From Campylobacterota bacterium (GTDB lineage Bacteria > Campylobacterota_A > Desulfurellia > JAADFJ01), in NCBI GenBank assembly GCA_013152955.1, contig JAADFJ010000088.1, positions 1 to 46,918 of the forward strand: 46,918 nt of DNA. The letters are read 5' to 3'. This document shows, one piece after another, positions 18,916 to 30,029 of this stretch. Positions within the stretch are counted from its first letter, which is position 1; every line of letters begins with the position of its first letter. Under the pieces are notes generated by a model, which ran no database searches, had not been told where the DNA came from, and saw only the letters and a list, made by a program, of their open reading frames with translations. The position numbers were made by a program, and so were the translations under genes.

Positions 18916-20045
18916 TGCTACTTACCTACATCAACCTCTCGTATTTGCTTGTTGGTGTTGTATGCGGTGTCATCATTTCATTTGCGATGAGGCCAAAAAG
19001 CAAGGCTGCAGAAAAAAGTCATCAGGATTTTTTAAAGTATGTGCAAAGCATCAACTATGTTATAGACAATGAGACAGACAGAGCAATCAACGAGCTTACA
19101 AATTTAGTAAAACTTAATCCGGAATTAATAGAAATATATCTTGCCATAGGAAATCTTTTCAGAATACGCGGAGAACTCAACAGAGCTCTTATTGTACATA
19201 AAAGTCTTATGGCAAAACCTCATATTGATGACAAGCTGAAGAGGGAAATAATTTTAGCAATAGGGACGGACTATGATAAGGCAGGTTTTCATCAGAAAGC
19301 GGCAGATAATTTTAAGCGACTGGTTGATATGGACGGATCAGATGAAGATGCTGTTCATCTTCTTAAAGAATCACTCGAAAAAAATCATGAATGGAAAGAA
19401 GCTCTTGATGTACTTAAAAATTTTGGACTGAAAAGAAAAAATGAGGAAGCGCATATTCTGGTAGCCATCGGAATGGAAAAAAAAGCGAACGGGGACAATC
19501 AGTCTGCAAAATCGTTTTTTAAGAAAGCTATAAAAACAGACAATGACTGTTTTGAAGCGTATTACGAACTTGCCAGATTGGAATACAATGAAAATAATAA
19601 AGAAAAGTCCTTAACGCTCATAAAAAAGGCTATAGAGAAAAATCACCGATTCGTATCTGTGGTTTCAGGTTTTGTTACTGAAGTGCTGAAGGAGGACTGT
19701 CTGGAATTCTATGAATCAATATTATCAAAATTCCCGAAGAGCCCTGAGCTGATTTTTGATCTGCTGCATCATTTGAGCAGCGAAAACCGTCTTTTGCTTG
19801 CAGAAGATCTCGTTGGGTCGGTAAGTTTTGAAGAAGAGGAATATATGAGGCTTTTGTATTATTGGAAATGCAAGATAGATATTATTAAAAAGAGTATTGA
19901 CAGCAGACCTGTATGGCAATTTCTTGATAATATCTCTGAGAAACCAAAATTTAGATGTAAATATTGCGGCTTTGTACAAAAGGAGGTGTTCTGGAAATGC
20001 CCTCAGTGCCGCAAATGGGACACATCGAAAGTAATTTTCAACTGA
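18915..20045 (+). CDS. lapB: LapB/YciM-like TPR protein with C-terminal rubredoxin-type zinc knuckle
   Basis: N-terminal TM, TPR repeats, C-terminal FRCKYCGFVQKEVFWKCPQCRKWDT. Confidence 0.88.
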   Translation: MLLTYINLSYLLVGVVCGVIISFAMRPKSKAAEKSHQDFLKYVQSINYVIDNETDRAINELTNLVKLNPELIEIYLAIGNLFRIRGELNRALIVHKSLMAKPHIDDKLKREIILAIGTDYDKAGFHQKAADNFKRLVDMDGSDEDAVHLLKESLEKNHEWKEALDVLKNFGLKRKNEEAHILVAIGMEKKANGDNQSAKSFFKKAIKTDNDCFEAYYELARLEYNENNKEKSLTLIKKAIEKNHRFVSVVSGFVTEVLKEDCLEFYESILSKFPKSPELIFDLLHHLSSENRLLLAEDLVGSVSFEEEEYMRLLYYWKCKIDIIKKSIDSRPVWQFLDNISEKPKFRCKYCGFVQKEVFWKCPQCRKWDTSKVIFN

Positions 20046-21147
20046 TTATCCTGACTGCAGAATTATTTTTTTCATTAAACATCGTCTCATAAGGGTCTGA
20101 GGCGTTTCCTTCAAAGAATAAAATAGGTGTGCAATATCCCTCCTTTAATATTCCAAAAGGGCGATTTAATGCAATTCCTGCATTTGACGTAGCAAATTTA
20201 ATTGCCGTTTTCGGTTTTATGCCGAAATTTTCAACAATATATTCTATCTCTTTAATCATGTTCAGATCTTTATTGCTCAAAAGCGAATCGGTTCCGGCAA
20301 CGACATTTATTCCTTTTTTCAAAAACCGATTAATTTTGGGTTTTCCGACACCGATATACTCATTGCTTCTTGGACATACGCATATCGTAGATCCTCTCTG
20401 TGCTATCAAATCAAGTTCTTTCTCAGACAGATGTACAGCATGCACCAAAATCGAATTTTTTCCCAATACGCCAAGCTTATCCAAATACAGTGCAGGCGTC
20501 AGATGAGGAATTATGATGCGCTTTAGATTGTCTGTTTCTTTCCAAAAATTGATGAATCTTCCTTTGCCGCTGCAGAATTCTATCTCATCACTTGATTCGG
20601 CCAGATGGATGCTCCAGGGCAAACTGCGCGTAGTGTTGTAACTGTAAGTTGCTTTAATTTTTGCGGGAGATGTTGAATATATTGCATGGGCGGCATAACA
20701 GCGAATAATATTGTTAATGCTGCCGATTTCTTTTATCGGCGCGCCGCCCCATCCTATTTGTTCGTAAAACGAAAAACCTGTCGAACTGTATTTGAGATCT
20801 TCGTGATTAGTTATATCGCAGACCAGACATGTTCCGTTTTCAGCAGATTTTTTTTCATTTTTTTGTAATTGAATTTGAAAATCAGCTTTGTTCATAGCCT
20901 TTACAGATTTCAGAAATGAATCCAGCCATGGCATAAATCCGTTTCGAGAAACTGTATCGATTTTAGGCATTTCCAGATGAGTATGAGAATTTATAAGAGC
21001 CGGCATTATTATGCCTTCTCCTAAATCCAATACCTTTCTGTCTGATTTTCTGCTGATTTTGATTATCTTCCCGTCTTTAATCTCAATTGAACCGTTTTCT
21101 ATCGGATCTCCTTCTATCGGTAAAATCCATTTTGCGCCATATTTCAT
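20038..21147 (-). CDS. amidohydrolase family protein, probable aminodeoxyfutalosine deaminase
   Basis: MPALINSHTHLEMPK, HLAESSDEIEFC, LVHAVHLSE, VAGTDSLLSN; overlaps mqnA. Confidence 0.75.
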   Translation of the reverse strand: MKYGAKWILPIEGDPIENGSIEIKDGKIIKISRKSDRKVLDLGEGIIMPALINSHTHLEMPKIDTVSRNGFMPWLDSFLKSVKAMNKADFQIQLQKNEKKSAENGTCLVCDITNHEDLKYSSTGFSFYEQIGWGGAPIKEIGSINNIIRCYAAHAIYSTSPAKIKATYSYNTTRSLPWSIHLAESSDEIEFCSGKGRFINFWKETDNLKRIIIPHLTPALYLDKLGVLGKNSILVHAVHLSEKELDLIAQRGSTICVCPRSNEYIGVGKPKINRFLKKGINVVAGTDSLLSNKDLNMIKEIEYIVENFGIKPKTAIKFATSNAGIALNRPFGILKEGYCTPILFFEGNASDPYETMFNEKNNSAVRIIS

Positions 21148-21893
21148 AAAAATTTAGGCTTTATTTTACCTATTAATCCATATTTATATGCAAGTTTGTA
21201 TTCAAGTTCTATGGCCTCTTTTTGAGCTTTATCAAGAGCATAGCAGATAGAGTTTTTCAAATAATCTTCAAAAAAATCGGCGTCTGCATATCTGTTTTTT
21301 AGCGAAAATTCTCTGGCAAATCTGTCTATTTGCTTGATTCCATCCCGTTTAGCCTCACTAAGCAATTTTGTAATCTTTTCGGGAAGGACTTTGTTTGAAG
21401 CCCAAAAAGCAAATACCGTCGGCAGTCCGGTGTAGTGTTTCCACAGTTTTGCTACATCATAAATTATAGAATCACTTTGTATGTAAATTTTTAGGGCATC
21501 ATCTCCAATGACTATTTTTCCGTCAGGGTCATCAAAGTTCCCAAATTTCAACCGTTCTGCTTTTAAAAATTCTTTGGCAATAATCTGAACAATAATATTT
21601 GAACTCATTGAATGAGGACTGATTGAGATGGTATTGCAATGCTCAATCGGTTTATTCAGTACCAATAATACGCTTTTTACACGGCTGTCAGATCCTATTG
21701 CCATATCAGGAACGATAAAATAGCTGTTTCTGTAGCCCATGATAGGAATAAGACCGATATCTACCAGACCGTCGGCAAGTTTTTTTGAACAGATCGCCGG
21801 ATAGTCAAGGCTTATTTCAAAAATATCGCTGTCTAATGTTTTATAAAGCGGGTATGAATTTAGATATTCTACAGCTGAAACTTTAAGCCGCAT
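21144..21893 (-). CDS. mqnA: chorismate dehydratase, futalosine menaquinone pathway
   Basis: VSAVEYLNSYPLYKTL, GLIPIMGY, SISPHSMSSN. Confidence 0.88.
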   Translation of the reverse strand: MRLKVSAVEYLNSYPLYKTLDSDIFEISLDYPAICSKKLADGLVDIGLIPIMGYRNSYFIVPDMAIGSDSRVKSVLLVLNKPIEHCNTISISPHSMSSNIIVQIIAKEFLKAERLKFGNFDDPDGKIVIGDDALKIYIQSDSIIYDVAKLWKHYTGLPTVFAFWASNKVLPEKITKLLSEAKRDGIKQIDRFAREFSLKNRYADADFFEDYLKNSICYALDKAQKEAIELEYKLAYKYGLIGKIKPKFL

Positions 21894-22842
21894 TTTGCCA
21901 ACACTTTATAGCATTCAAAGTTTCTTTTACGTTTAAGGAATTGCAAATCGAGATTTTAAACTGTTTTGAGTTTGAGAATTTATAAGAATAAAGCATAAGT
22001 TGTTTTCGAAGTTTTATCGCGGCATATTCGCCGTACAAAGATTCTGCTTCTGCGAGATGTTTAATCATAATTTCTGCAACAAATTTTCTATCAATTTTAA
22101 GAGGTTTTCCGGCCCAGCTTGAAAAAATCCATGGTGCTTGCGCGGCATATCTTCCTATCATAACTCCGTTTGCCGATGTTTTCTCGATAACGGTATCCGA
22201 ATAATCTTTGCTGTCTATGCTTCCATTGGCAAACAGAGGTATACTGATTGCCGATGTTATTTTTTTTAAAATATCCCAGTGACATTCGCCCGAGAACCAT
22301 TCATCTCTTGTTCTCGCATGAACAAATAAAGCCGATATGCCTATTGATTCAAGCTTTTTACAGATCTCCGTAATATTGTCGGCAATCTTTGTAAGTCCTA
22401 TGCGGATTTTTACCGTTATGGGCAGCGATGTCGATGCTTTTACCGCTTTGCAGATATCAAAAAGTCTTTCATAATCTTTCATAAGATATGCTCCGGAATG
22501 TTGAGATACTACTTTTTTAACAGGGCATCCTGCGTTTATATCAATGAAATCAACAGGGAATTGCGAAATAAAGCAAGCCGCATTCACCATTTTCTTCTTA
22601 TCGGAACCAAAAATCTGGGCACCGAAAATATAGCTTCCATCGGAATGATCATGCTGGGAAAGCGATCTGATTAAAAGATCCGAAGGTTTGCCGTAATAAA
22701 GCGCTTCAGATGAAATCATTTCAGATACTACAACCTTTGCGCCAAATTCTATATAGATTTTTCTAAGCGGCAGATCCGTAAGAGATGCCATTGGGGCAGG
22801 TATCAATTTTATATTGCTGAACATATTAAGCCTAATTTTCAA
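21883..22842 (-). CDS. tRNA-dihydrouridine synthase (DusB-like); start probably MFSNIKL at 22824
   Basis: APMASLTDLPLR, INAGCPVKKVVSQHSGAYLMKD, TVKIRIGL, ANGSI. Confidence 0.92.
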   Translation of the reverse strand: MKIRLNMFSNIKLIPAPMASLTDLPLRKIYIEFGAKVVVSEMISSEALYYGKPSDLLIRSLSQHDHSDGSYIFGAQIFGSDKKKMVNAACFISQFPVDFIDINAGCPVKKVVSQHSGAYLMKDYERLFDICKAVKASTSLPITVKIRIGLTKIADNITEICKKLESIGISALFVHARTRDEWFSGECHWDILKKITSAISIPLFANGSIDSKDYSDTVIEKTSANGVMIGRYAAQAPWIFSSWAGKPLKIDRKFVAEIMIKHLAEAESLYGEYAAIKLRKQLMLYSYKFSNSKQFKISICNSLNVKETLNAIKCWQNAA

Positions 22843-22851
22843 AACTCGTTA

Positions 22852-24114
22852 TTATCTATTCATCATATCCATAAATTCACTATTATTCTTTGTTTTTTTC
22901 AGTTTATCCAACAAAAATACCATGGCATCAACTGAACTCATGTCTGAAAGCATTTTCCTGAGAAGCCATATCTTTTGAAGACTATTATGCTCTATGAGAA
23001 GTTCTTCTTTTCTTGTTCCCGATTTTGTGATATCTATGGCCGGAAATATTCTTTTGTCGGAAATTCTTCTGTCAAGATGCATTTCCATATTACCGGTTCC
23101 CTTGAATTCTTCAAATATGACATCGTCCATTCTTGAACCTGTATCTATTAAAGCAGTTGCAATGATTGTCAGACTTCCGCCTTCCTCAATGTTTCTTGCG
23201 GCTCCGAAGAATCGTTTAGGTTTATGAAGTGCGTTTGCATCAAGACCTCCGGTCAGAACTTTGCCCGAAGGCGGTATTATGGCATTGTACGCCCTTGCTA
23301 CACGGGTTAAGCTATCCAGAAGTATAACGACATCCGTCTTATTTTCTACGAGACGTTTTGCCCTTTCCAGCACAATTTCCGCTACTTGAGCGTGGCGATT
23401 TGGAGATTCGTCAAATGTTGAGCTTACAACTTCAGCATCAACTGAACGCTGCATATCGGTTACCTCTTCAGGTCTTTCGTCAATGAGAAGAATAAAAAGT
23501 TTAACTTCAGGATGGTTGTGTGTAATGCTGTTTGCTATATTTTTTAATATAACGGTTTTTCCCGTACGCGGAGGTGCCACTATCATGCCTCTCTGACCTT
23601 TTCCAAGAGGCATCAGCATATCTACGATGCGCATGGCAAAATTGTCGCTTTCTGTTTCAAGCATGAGCCGTTCTTCCGGGTACAATGGTGTAAGATTGTC
23701 AAAATCGGCCCTTCTGACCTTTGGATCTAAAACTATTCCGTTGACAAAATTAATTTTTGCAAGAGCGGCATATTTTTCTCCTTCTCTGGCAGGCCTGATT
23801 GCGCCCGATACAAGGTCCCCGCTTTTTAAATGCAGCTTTCTTATCTGCATGGGAGAGATATATATATCGTTTTTCCCCGGAAGATAGTTATTTGTATAAC
23901 TCCTTAAGAATCCAAAGCCGTCCTGAAGAATTTCAAGTACTCCGCTTGCCTGACCCTCCTGATCTTCAGGAGTTAATGCTTTGCTGATCTGAGCTACAAT
24001 TTCTATCTTTCTCATTCCGCGGCGAAGCGGAATATCCAGTTGTTTTGCAATCTCGTAAAGTTCCGCAACCTTTTTATTTTGCAGTTGCTCGATAGACTCT
24101 ATAGATTTGTTCAT
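22852..24114 (-). CDS. rho: transcription termination factor Rho
   Basis: [68 protein letters not shown]. Confidence 0.98.
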   Translation of the reverse strand: MNKSIESIEQLQNKKVAELYEIAKQLDIPLRRGMRKIEIVAQISKALTPEDQEGQASGVLEILQDGFGFLRSYTNNYLPGKNDIYISPMQIRKLHLKSGDLVSGAIRPAREGEKYAALAKINFVNGIVLDPKVRRADFDNLTPLYPEERLMLETESDNFAMRIVDMLMPLGKGQRGMIVAPPRTGKTVILKNIANSITHNHPEVKLFILLIDERPEEVTDMQRSVDAEVVSSTFDESPNRHAQVAEIVLERAKRLVENKTDVVILLDSLTRVARAYNAIIPPSGKVLTGGLDANALHKPKRFFGAARNIEEGGSLTIIATALIDTGSRMDDVIFEEFKGTGNMEMHLDRRISDKRIFPAIDITKSGTRKEELLIEHNSLQKIWLLRKMLSDMSSVDAMVFLLDKLKKTKNNSEFMDMMNR

Positions 24115-24204
24115 AAAAACCCCTCAAATGATTTTGCTGTCATTTATTCTATTTTACGTGTATTGTAATTATCTTTTAATTAGAAAATTATAAAAAACGA
24201 TTTT

Positions 24205-24278
24205 TGGAGGCGGCACCCGGATTCGAACCGAGGTTCAGGGTTTTGCAGACCCGTGCCTTACCACTTGGCTATGCCGCC
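24205..24278 (-). tRNA. tRNA-Cys (GCA), CCA encoded
   Basis: Minus strand GGCGGCATAGCCAAGTGGTAAGGCACGGGTCTGCAAAACCCTGAACCTCGGTTCGAATCCGGGTGCCGCCTCCA; cloverleaf, U73. Confidence 0.96.
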
Positions 24279-24319
24279 ATCTCCCTCTGTGCATATTTGT
24301 GCATAAAAAAGATTGTTCT

Positions 24320-24394
24320 TGGAGCGGGAAACGGGATTTGAACCCGCGACCCCAACCTTGGCAAGGTTGTGCTCTACCTCTGAGCTATTCCCGC
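24320..24394 (-). tRNA. tRNA-Gly (GCC), CCA encoded
   Basis: Minus strand GCGGGAATAGCTCAGAGGTAGAGCACAACCTTGCCAAGGTTGGGGTCGCGGGTTTGAATCCCGTTTCCCGCTCCA. Confidence 0.97.
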
Positions 24395-24586
24395 ATGCCC
24401 ATTTTCTATCATCTGATTTAATAAATGTCAAGAGTCATTTTCCATATTTACAGAAGACCTTTGCTTTTATACTGACTTATTGTGCGGCGGTCTCATTATC
24501 CTAAGTCCCGTTCGTCTTCTCTTTTGCTGCAAATTCCGGCTATAATTTTACTGCTGCCTGCTTTGTGTCTTGATGAGATTTATCTG

Positions 24587-24608
24587 CGCCTGCCTGTGCG
24601 GGCAGGCG
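24587..24608. repeat. Short GC-rich palindrome
   Basis: CGCCTGCC-TGTGCG-GGCAGGCG, 8-bp perfect stem in an AT-rich intergenic region. Confidence 0.8.
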
Positions 24609-24886
24609 GATGCGGACCCTCACTCTTAACACTCATAATTAATAGAGTTGCTCTTTAAAAACCTCATAAAAAGATATGAATATGTTTACTGTGCCGCGGT
24701 CTCTAAATAAAAATCCGAGTTTAACTGTAAAAGGTGAGTTCGCGGCAGATTTGATATCTTATATTCCTGTATTTTTAAGCAAAAGTCGTAAATTGCAGGT
24801 ACAAACAACAGCGGGGCTTGCTGCTGCCGTGATTTGCAGCATACCGGAGGACTCAGACGGCTGTTTATGAATCAGATAGAGGTACC

Positions 24887-26080
24887 TTATGTTATTCCCA
24901 TCTCTTTTTTAACCTCTTCAAACTTCTTTATTGCATATTCTATATCTTTTTCTGTATGCGCCGCGGAGATCTGTACCCTTATCCGCGCTGTACCTTTCGG
25001 GACAACAGGGTAAAAAAATCCTATCGCATAAACGCCTTTTTTTAGCAATCTGTCTGACATTTCCTGAGCAATCTTAGCATCGCCGAGCATAATAGGAACG
25101 ATTGGATGATTTCCGGGTTTTATTCTGAATCCTGCTTTACCGATACCTTCGCGAAAGCGCTTAGTATTTTCCTCAAGTTTCTCTTTTAACTTTAAGCTCG
25201 AATCTAACAATTTCAACGTTTTAATTGAAGCGGCTGCTATGCTTGGGGCAAGCGTATTTGAAAACAGATACGGTCTTGATCGTTGGCGCAGCAGATCGAT
25301 AATAGTTCTGCGTCCGCTTGTGTAACCGCCGCTTGCGCCGCCGAGTGCTTTGCCGAGCGTTCCGGTTATTATATCGATTCTTCCCATTACGCCGCACTCT
25401 TCATGTGTTCCCCTGCCATGTTTTCCCATAAATCCTACAGCATGAGAATCGTCGATCATTGTCATAGCGTTATATTTATCAGCAAGATCGCAGATCTCTT
25501 TTAGCGGGGCGACAGATCCATCCATTGAAAAAACGCCGTCTGTGGCAATAAGCAATTTATCTGCATTATTCGATCCGGCTTCTTTTAACCGATTTTCGAG
25601 TTCAGTCATATCTCTATTTCTGTATCTGTATTTTTTTGCTTTACACAGCCTGATTCCATCGATTATGCTGGCATGATTCAGTTCATCGCTGATAACAGCA
25701 TCATTTTCTGAAAGGATTGTTTCAAAAAGTCCTCCATTGGCGTCAAAACAGGATGAATAAAGTATTGTGTCATCGGTTTCGAGAAACTCCGAGATCTTTC
25801 TTTCGAGTTCCTTGTGAATCTGCTGTGTTCCGCAAATGAAACGGACAGATGAAAGGCCGTATCCCCATTTATCCAAGCTCTTTTTCGCAGCTTCAATAAT
25901 TTCAGAATTGTCGGCCAGTCCAAGATAGTTGTTGGCGCACATATTCAGTACCTTCTGACCGTCGGAAACCTCAATATTCGCTCTTTGAGGGGTTGTTATT
26001 ATCCGTTCGTGTTTATAGAGTCCGTCCTTTTTGATTTGAGCCAAGACAGCCTCGTACTGATTTTTTGTTGATTCATTCAT
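24887..26080 (-). CDS. kbl: glycine C-acetyltransferase (2-amino-3-ketobutyrate CoA ligase)
   Basis: [69 protein letters not shown]. Confidence 0.95.
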   Translation of the reverse strand: MNESTKNQYEAVLAQIKKDGLYKHERIITTPQRANIEVSDGQKVLNMCANNYLGLADNSEIIEAAKKSLDKWGYGLSSVRFICGTQQIHKELERKISEFLETDDTILYSSCFDANGGLFETILSENDAVISDELNHASIIDGIRLCKAKKYRYRNRDMTELENRLKEAGSNNADKLLIATDGVFSMDGSVAPLKEICDLADKYNAMTMIDDSHAVGFMGKHGRGTHEECGVMGRIDIITGTLGKALGGASGGYTSGRRTIIDLLRQRSRPYLFSNTLAPSIAAASIKTLKLLDSSLKLKEKLEENTKRFREGIGKAGFRIKPGNHPIVPIMLGDAKIAQEMSDRLLKKGVYAIGFFYPVVPKGTARIRVQISAAHTEKDIEYAIKKFEEVKKEMGIT

Positions 26081-26082
26081 AG

Positions 26083-27111
26083 TTAAATATTTGACCAGTC
26101 AAGTATCACCTTGCCGGATTTCTCACTTTTCATCAATTGAAACCCCCTGTCGAACTCCTTATATGAGAGCCTGTGGGTAATGATGGGTGCTATATTCAGG
26201 CCGCTTTGAAGCATAGCCTGCATCTTGTACCATGTTTCAAACATCTGGCGTCCGTAAATACCTTTCAAATTTAAGCCGTTGAAGATTACCTTCTGCCAAT
26301 TTATTGATGCTTCCGGAAGGAGACCCAGCAGTGCGATTTTGCCTCCATGGAACATCACATCTATCATATTGCCAAGTGCATCAGGATTGCCGGACATCTC
26401 GAATCCAACATCAAATCCCTCTTTCATATCAAGTTCCTTCATTGTATCGCGTAAATTTTCTTTTGTAACATTAACCGCTTTGTCGACACCCATTTTTTCT
26501 GCAAGAGTTAATCGATATTCATTGATATCCGTGATTACGATATGTCTTGCACCTGCATGTCTTGCTATTGCTGCAGCCATTATTCCGATTGGTCCTGCTC
26601 CTGTTATCAAAACATCCTCTCCCAGCAGATCATACGAAAGTGCCACATGAGTTGCATTCCCAAGCGGGTCAAAGATTGAAATAATATCGGTTGGAGTTGA
26701 TTTATCGCAATGCCATACATTGGAAACCGGAATTGACAGGTACTCTGCAAAACAGCCCGGACGGTTAACTCCGACTCCTTTTGCATTCGGGCAAAAATGC
26801 CTTCTTCCGGCGCGGCAGTTTCTGCATTGTCCGCATGTGATATGGCCTTCGCCGCTGACCAGCTCACCTATTTTTACATCTTTTACATTACTTCCTATCG
26901 CTTCGACTCTGCCGACATACTCATGACCTACAGCCATTGAAACAGGGATCGTACTTTGAGCCCATTTGTTCCAGTTATAGATATGAACATCGGTTCCACA
27001 GATAGCCGTTTTTTGAATCTTAATAAGAACATCATCAATGCCGATCTTCGGTATTGGTAAATCATCAAGCCATAAACCTTGTTTTGCATACTTTTTTACA
27101 AGCGCTTTCAT
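26083..27111 (-). CDS. tdh: L-threonine 3-dehydrogenase
   Basis: [31 protein letters not shown], zinc-cluster cysteines [28 protein letters not shown]. Confidence 0.96.
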   Translation of the reverse strand: MKALVKKYAKQGLWLDDLPIPKIGIDDVLIKIQKTAICGTDVHIYNWNKWAQSTIPVSMAVGHEYVGRVEAIGSNVKDVKIGELVSGEGHITCGQCRNCRAGRRHFCPNAKGVGVNRPGCFAEYLSIPVSNVWHCDKSTPTDIISIFDPLGNATHVALSYDLLGEDVLITGAGPIGIMAAAIARHAGARHIVITDINEYRLTLAEKMGVDKAVNVTKENLRDTMKELDMKEGFDVGFEMSGNPDALGNMIDVMFHGGKIALLGLLPEASINWQKVIFNGLNLKGIYGRQMFETWYKMQAMLQSGLNIAPIITHRLSYKEFDRGFQLMKSEKSGKVILDWSNI

Positions 27112-27219
27112 CTAAACCCTCTTATTTTTAAAACTGTCTCTATCAATCTATGAACGATCCTCTTCGGCTCTGAATCCGGAACATTCAAATCAATAACAGC
27201 GACTTTAGTAATCTTATTG

Positions 27220-28554
27220 TTATTGTATCATCTGATTGGGAAGATAATAGACTATTTCCGGAAACAGTGTCAATATAACGATGGATAATATCATTATAAG
27301 AAAAAATGGAAAGCTATATTTTATGATATTGCTTGTTGTTTCGTTTGATATGCCCTGAATAACGAACAGGCTGAAACCAACAGGAGGAGTAATTTGTGCA
27401 AGCTCAACCATTATGACAAGGAAAATTCCGAACCAGAGAGGGCTAAAACCGGCAGAAACCATAATTGGTAAAATAATCGGCAGTGTCATTACTACCATAG
27501 AGATACCGTCCAAAACCATTCCCATCAGCATATACATAATGCCAATTACGACAAGAAGCATATATTTTGATAAACCTAATTTGGCTACAAACAGACTCAG
27601 AGCTCTCGCTATTCCTACAAATCCTACAACTTGAGAAAGAAATGCGGCGCCCATTACTATAAAGACAATCATTGCCGTTGTTTTTACAGAGCTCATAAAA
27701 GCATTTTTAAGCGTTGCGAGGGTCAAACTTTTAAAAAGCAGTGCTGTTATAAGGGATCCGACAACACCGAGTGCCGCAGCTTCCGTAGGGGTTGCAAAAC
27801 CGAGATAAATGCTTCCAAGTACGATTGCTATTAAAGCAAAAACAGGGATAATTCCAGCCGATGCGATTAATTTCTCCTTCAGACTTTGTTCTATAGTCTC
27901 TTTCGGCACAGTAGAAGGGTTTATCAGGCAGTAAATTGCTATATAGGTTGAATAAAATCCTCCAAGCATAAGTCCGGGAAGTATGCCGGCTGCGAACAGT
28001 TTCCCTATTGATGTATTTGACAGCACTCCATAGATTATCATTATGATACTTGGAGGTATCAAAAATCCTAGTGTGCCGGCTCCTGCAAGAGATCCTATCG
28101 ACAAACCTCTGTTGTAGCCTCTTTTTGATAATTCATTCAATGTAATTTTGCCTATTGTGGCTGTCGTGGCTGCGCTTGACCCGGAAACTGCCGCAAACAT
28201 CGAGCATGCTATAACATTTATGTGAAGCAGACGTCCCGGAACTTTTGTCAGCCATGGTATTAGTCCGTTAAACAGTTTTGATGAAAGATCCGTTTCGTAC
28301 AACAGTTCACCCATTAAAATAAAAAGTGAGAGTGATGCCAACGACCAGGAATCGGTGCTGTTCCATATTGAATTAGCCATAAGTCCGCCTATTTTATTCC
28401 ATATAAAGATGGCAGGCGGCAGATTAAAGTTATAAAGCAGCATCAAAGTGATTCCCGTGGAAAACAGAGAAAAACCGATCCAAAGACCTGATAATAAGAA
28501 TGTAAACAGTATCACAAAAAGCAAAACCGTTAGAGTTAGAGGATCGGAAATCAT
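27220..28554 (-). CDS. dctM: TRAP transporter large permease (DctM)
   Basis: Multispanning; SGSSAATTATIGKITLNELSKRGYNRGLSIGSLAGAGTLGFLIPPSI. Confidence 0.94.
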   Translation of the reverse strand: MISDPLTLTVLLFVILFTFLLSGLWIGFSLFSTGITLMLLYNFNLPPAIFIWNKIGGLMANSIWNSTDSWSLASLSLFILMGELLYETDLSSKLFNGLIPWLTKVPGRLLHINVIACSMFAAVSGSSAATTATIGKITLNELSKRGYNRGLSIGSLAGAGTLGFLIPPSIIMIIYGVLSNTSIGKLFAAGILPGLMLGGFYSTYIAIYCLINPSTVPKETIEQSLKEKLIASAGIIPVFALIAIVLGSIYLGFATPTEAAALGVVGSLITALLFKSLTLATLKNAFMSSVKTTAMIVFIVMGAAFLSQVVGFVGIARALSLFVAKLGLSKYMLLVVIGIMYMLMGMVLDGISMVVMTLPIILPIMVSAGFSPLWFGIFLVIMVELAQITPPVGFSLFVIQGISNETTSNIIKYSFPFFLIMILSIVILTLFPEIVYYLPNQMIQ

Positions 28555-29030
28555 TGCAGTTTCTTTAACAACATAGCAAACAGCTCAAGACTGAAAAGAA
28601 AAAATCCTATAGTGATAAAAAGTTGAGGTATAAACAGCTTTGTTTGGGCAACAGTGTCTGCGCGTATGTCAAGGCTAAAGGATTGATAAACCATAGCGGT
28701 AGAGAAATAGAGTATTATCAGACTGATAAACAGTGCTATGGCAGTTGCGGCAATTGATAGAAGTTTAGCAGCTTTTTTGCCAAGCGCAGATGAAAGCACC
28801 GTAATTTTTATATGAACACCCTCTTTTAGAGTAAAAGCAAGCGCAAACGTAACTACGCCGACAAACAGATAGGCGCTGTACTCATCGGTTATCAGAATAG
28901 ATGAGTGAAACAGAGATCTATATAGTATGTTTATGAAAATCAATAAAACCATAATTGACAATAATAAAGCGGATAGATATGCTCCTACTTTCGAAAGAGA
29001 CTCTACCCGCTTTATTATTTGATTTATCAT
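28551..29030 (-). CDS. dctQ: TRAP transporter small permease (DctQ)
   Basis: Four TM segments, FALAFTLKEGVHIKITVL; between dctM and dctP with overlaps. Confidence 0.88.
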   Translation of the reverse strand: MINQIIKRVESLSKVGAYLSALLLSIMVLLIFINILYRSLFHSSILITDEYSAYLFVGVVTFALAFTLKEGVHIKITVLSSALGKKAAKLLSIAATAIALFISLIILYFSTAMVYQSFSLDIRADTVAQTKLFIPQLFITIGFFLFSLELFAMLLKKLQ

Positions 29031-30010
29031 CTAATAAATTGTTCCACTACGTTTTTTTCCTGACTACTTGCATTTGCAAGAAATTTATTAATGACCTTTT
29101 TGGCGGCCTTATTCATAGCAGCTTTTAACTTGCTGTTTACTCCTGATACAATCATGCCATGATTCTTGATGGTTACCAGAGCATTTTTATTGTATGATCG
29201 GGATCTTTTCCATTGAAATCTTTCTGTTTCTCTTGCCGCTCTCAGCATTGCATGTTTTTGAGATTTCGATAATGCGTTCCAGTAGTCTAAATTGATTGTT
29301 ACCATATTAAGAGGATATGCGTAGTTAATCTTTTTGAAATGATTCAGCACTTCCCAGAATTTTCCGTTTTTTGTAGACTCTGCTGATGTTAAAACGCCGT
29401 TGACCAGTCCTGTACGCAGTGCCGAGTAGAGATCTCCCCATGGCATTGAGACGGCAGATGCTCCAAGATATCTCAAGAATTCAGCTCCATTTCTATCGTA
29501 TGTTCTAATCTTTACATCTTTCAGATCGCCGGCATTTTTTATCGGTTTTTTTGTAACAAGACCGCTTGGAGGCCATGGCGCAGCATACAGAAATTTCTGA
29601 TTCCATTTCAGGGCTGCTTTTTTGTAGAGCGGCTTTGACAGTCTGTAAAGCCTTTTAGCTGCTTTGTAGGAAAGTACAAGTCTTGGAAGCGAGCTGATGC
29701 CGAAAACATGCGCACTGCCTGATACCACACCCATCAAAATATCGGACATTGGTACCTGACCTTCCTTAACAACGCGCAAGAGCTCAGCGCCCTTGAATCC
29801 CAAGCTGCCTCCCGGATATACGGTTATTTTTACTGTGCCGTTTGTATACTTATCAACGAGTTTCGCAAAATGAATTGCTCCAAGTGTGTGTATACTTGTG
29901 GGTCCGTATATTGCATTGAGATTCATTTTTGTAATCTTAGCTGCTCTTGCATTATAACCCGCAAAACAGATTATTCCTGCAAGCAGTAAAATCGATAAAA
30001 TTTTCTTCAC
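29027..30010 (-). CDS. dctP: TRAP transporter substrate-binding protein (DctP), GTG start
   Basis: Signal peptide VKKILSILLLAGIICFAGYNARA; VYPGGSLGFKGAELLRVVKEG, KIRTYDRNGAEFLRYLGASAVSMPWGDLYSALRTGLVNGV; SD aaggag before GTG. Confidence 0.92.
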   Translation of the reverse strand: MKKILSILLLAGIICFAGYNARAAKITKMNLNAIYGPTSIHTLGAIHFAKLVDKYTNGTVKITVYPGGSLGFKGAELLRVVKEGQVPMSDILMGVVSGSAHVFGISSLPRLVLSYKAAKRLYRLSKPLYKKAALKWNQKFLYAAPWPPSGLVTKKPIKNAGDLKDVKIRTYDRNGAEFLRYLGASAVSMPWGDLYSALRTGLVNGVLTSAESTKNGKFWEVLNHFKKINYAYPLNMVTINLDYWNALSKSQKHAMLRAARETERFQWKRSRSYNKNALVTIKNHGMIVSGVNSKLKAAMNKAAKKVINKFLANASSQEKNVVEQFIR

Positions 30011-30029
30011 TTTTGTCTCCTTAATAATT

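Noticed and set aside
24313-24504. 63-aa ORF MFLERETGFEPATPTLARLC...
   Set aside because: It is the translation across the antisense of tRNA-Gly, a common annotation artefact
24676-24870. 64-aa ORF in the tRNA-kbl gap
   Set aside because: No recognisable motif, overlaps the repeated intergenic motif; likely chance ORF
27191-27225. CAATAAC/GTTATTG hairpin at the dctM end
   Set aside because: Only a 7-bp AT-rich stem with a 21-nt loop; too weak to call a terminator or riboswitch
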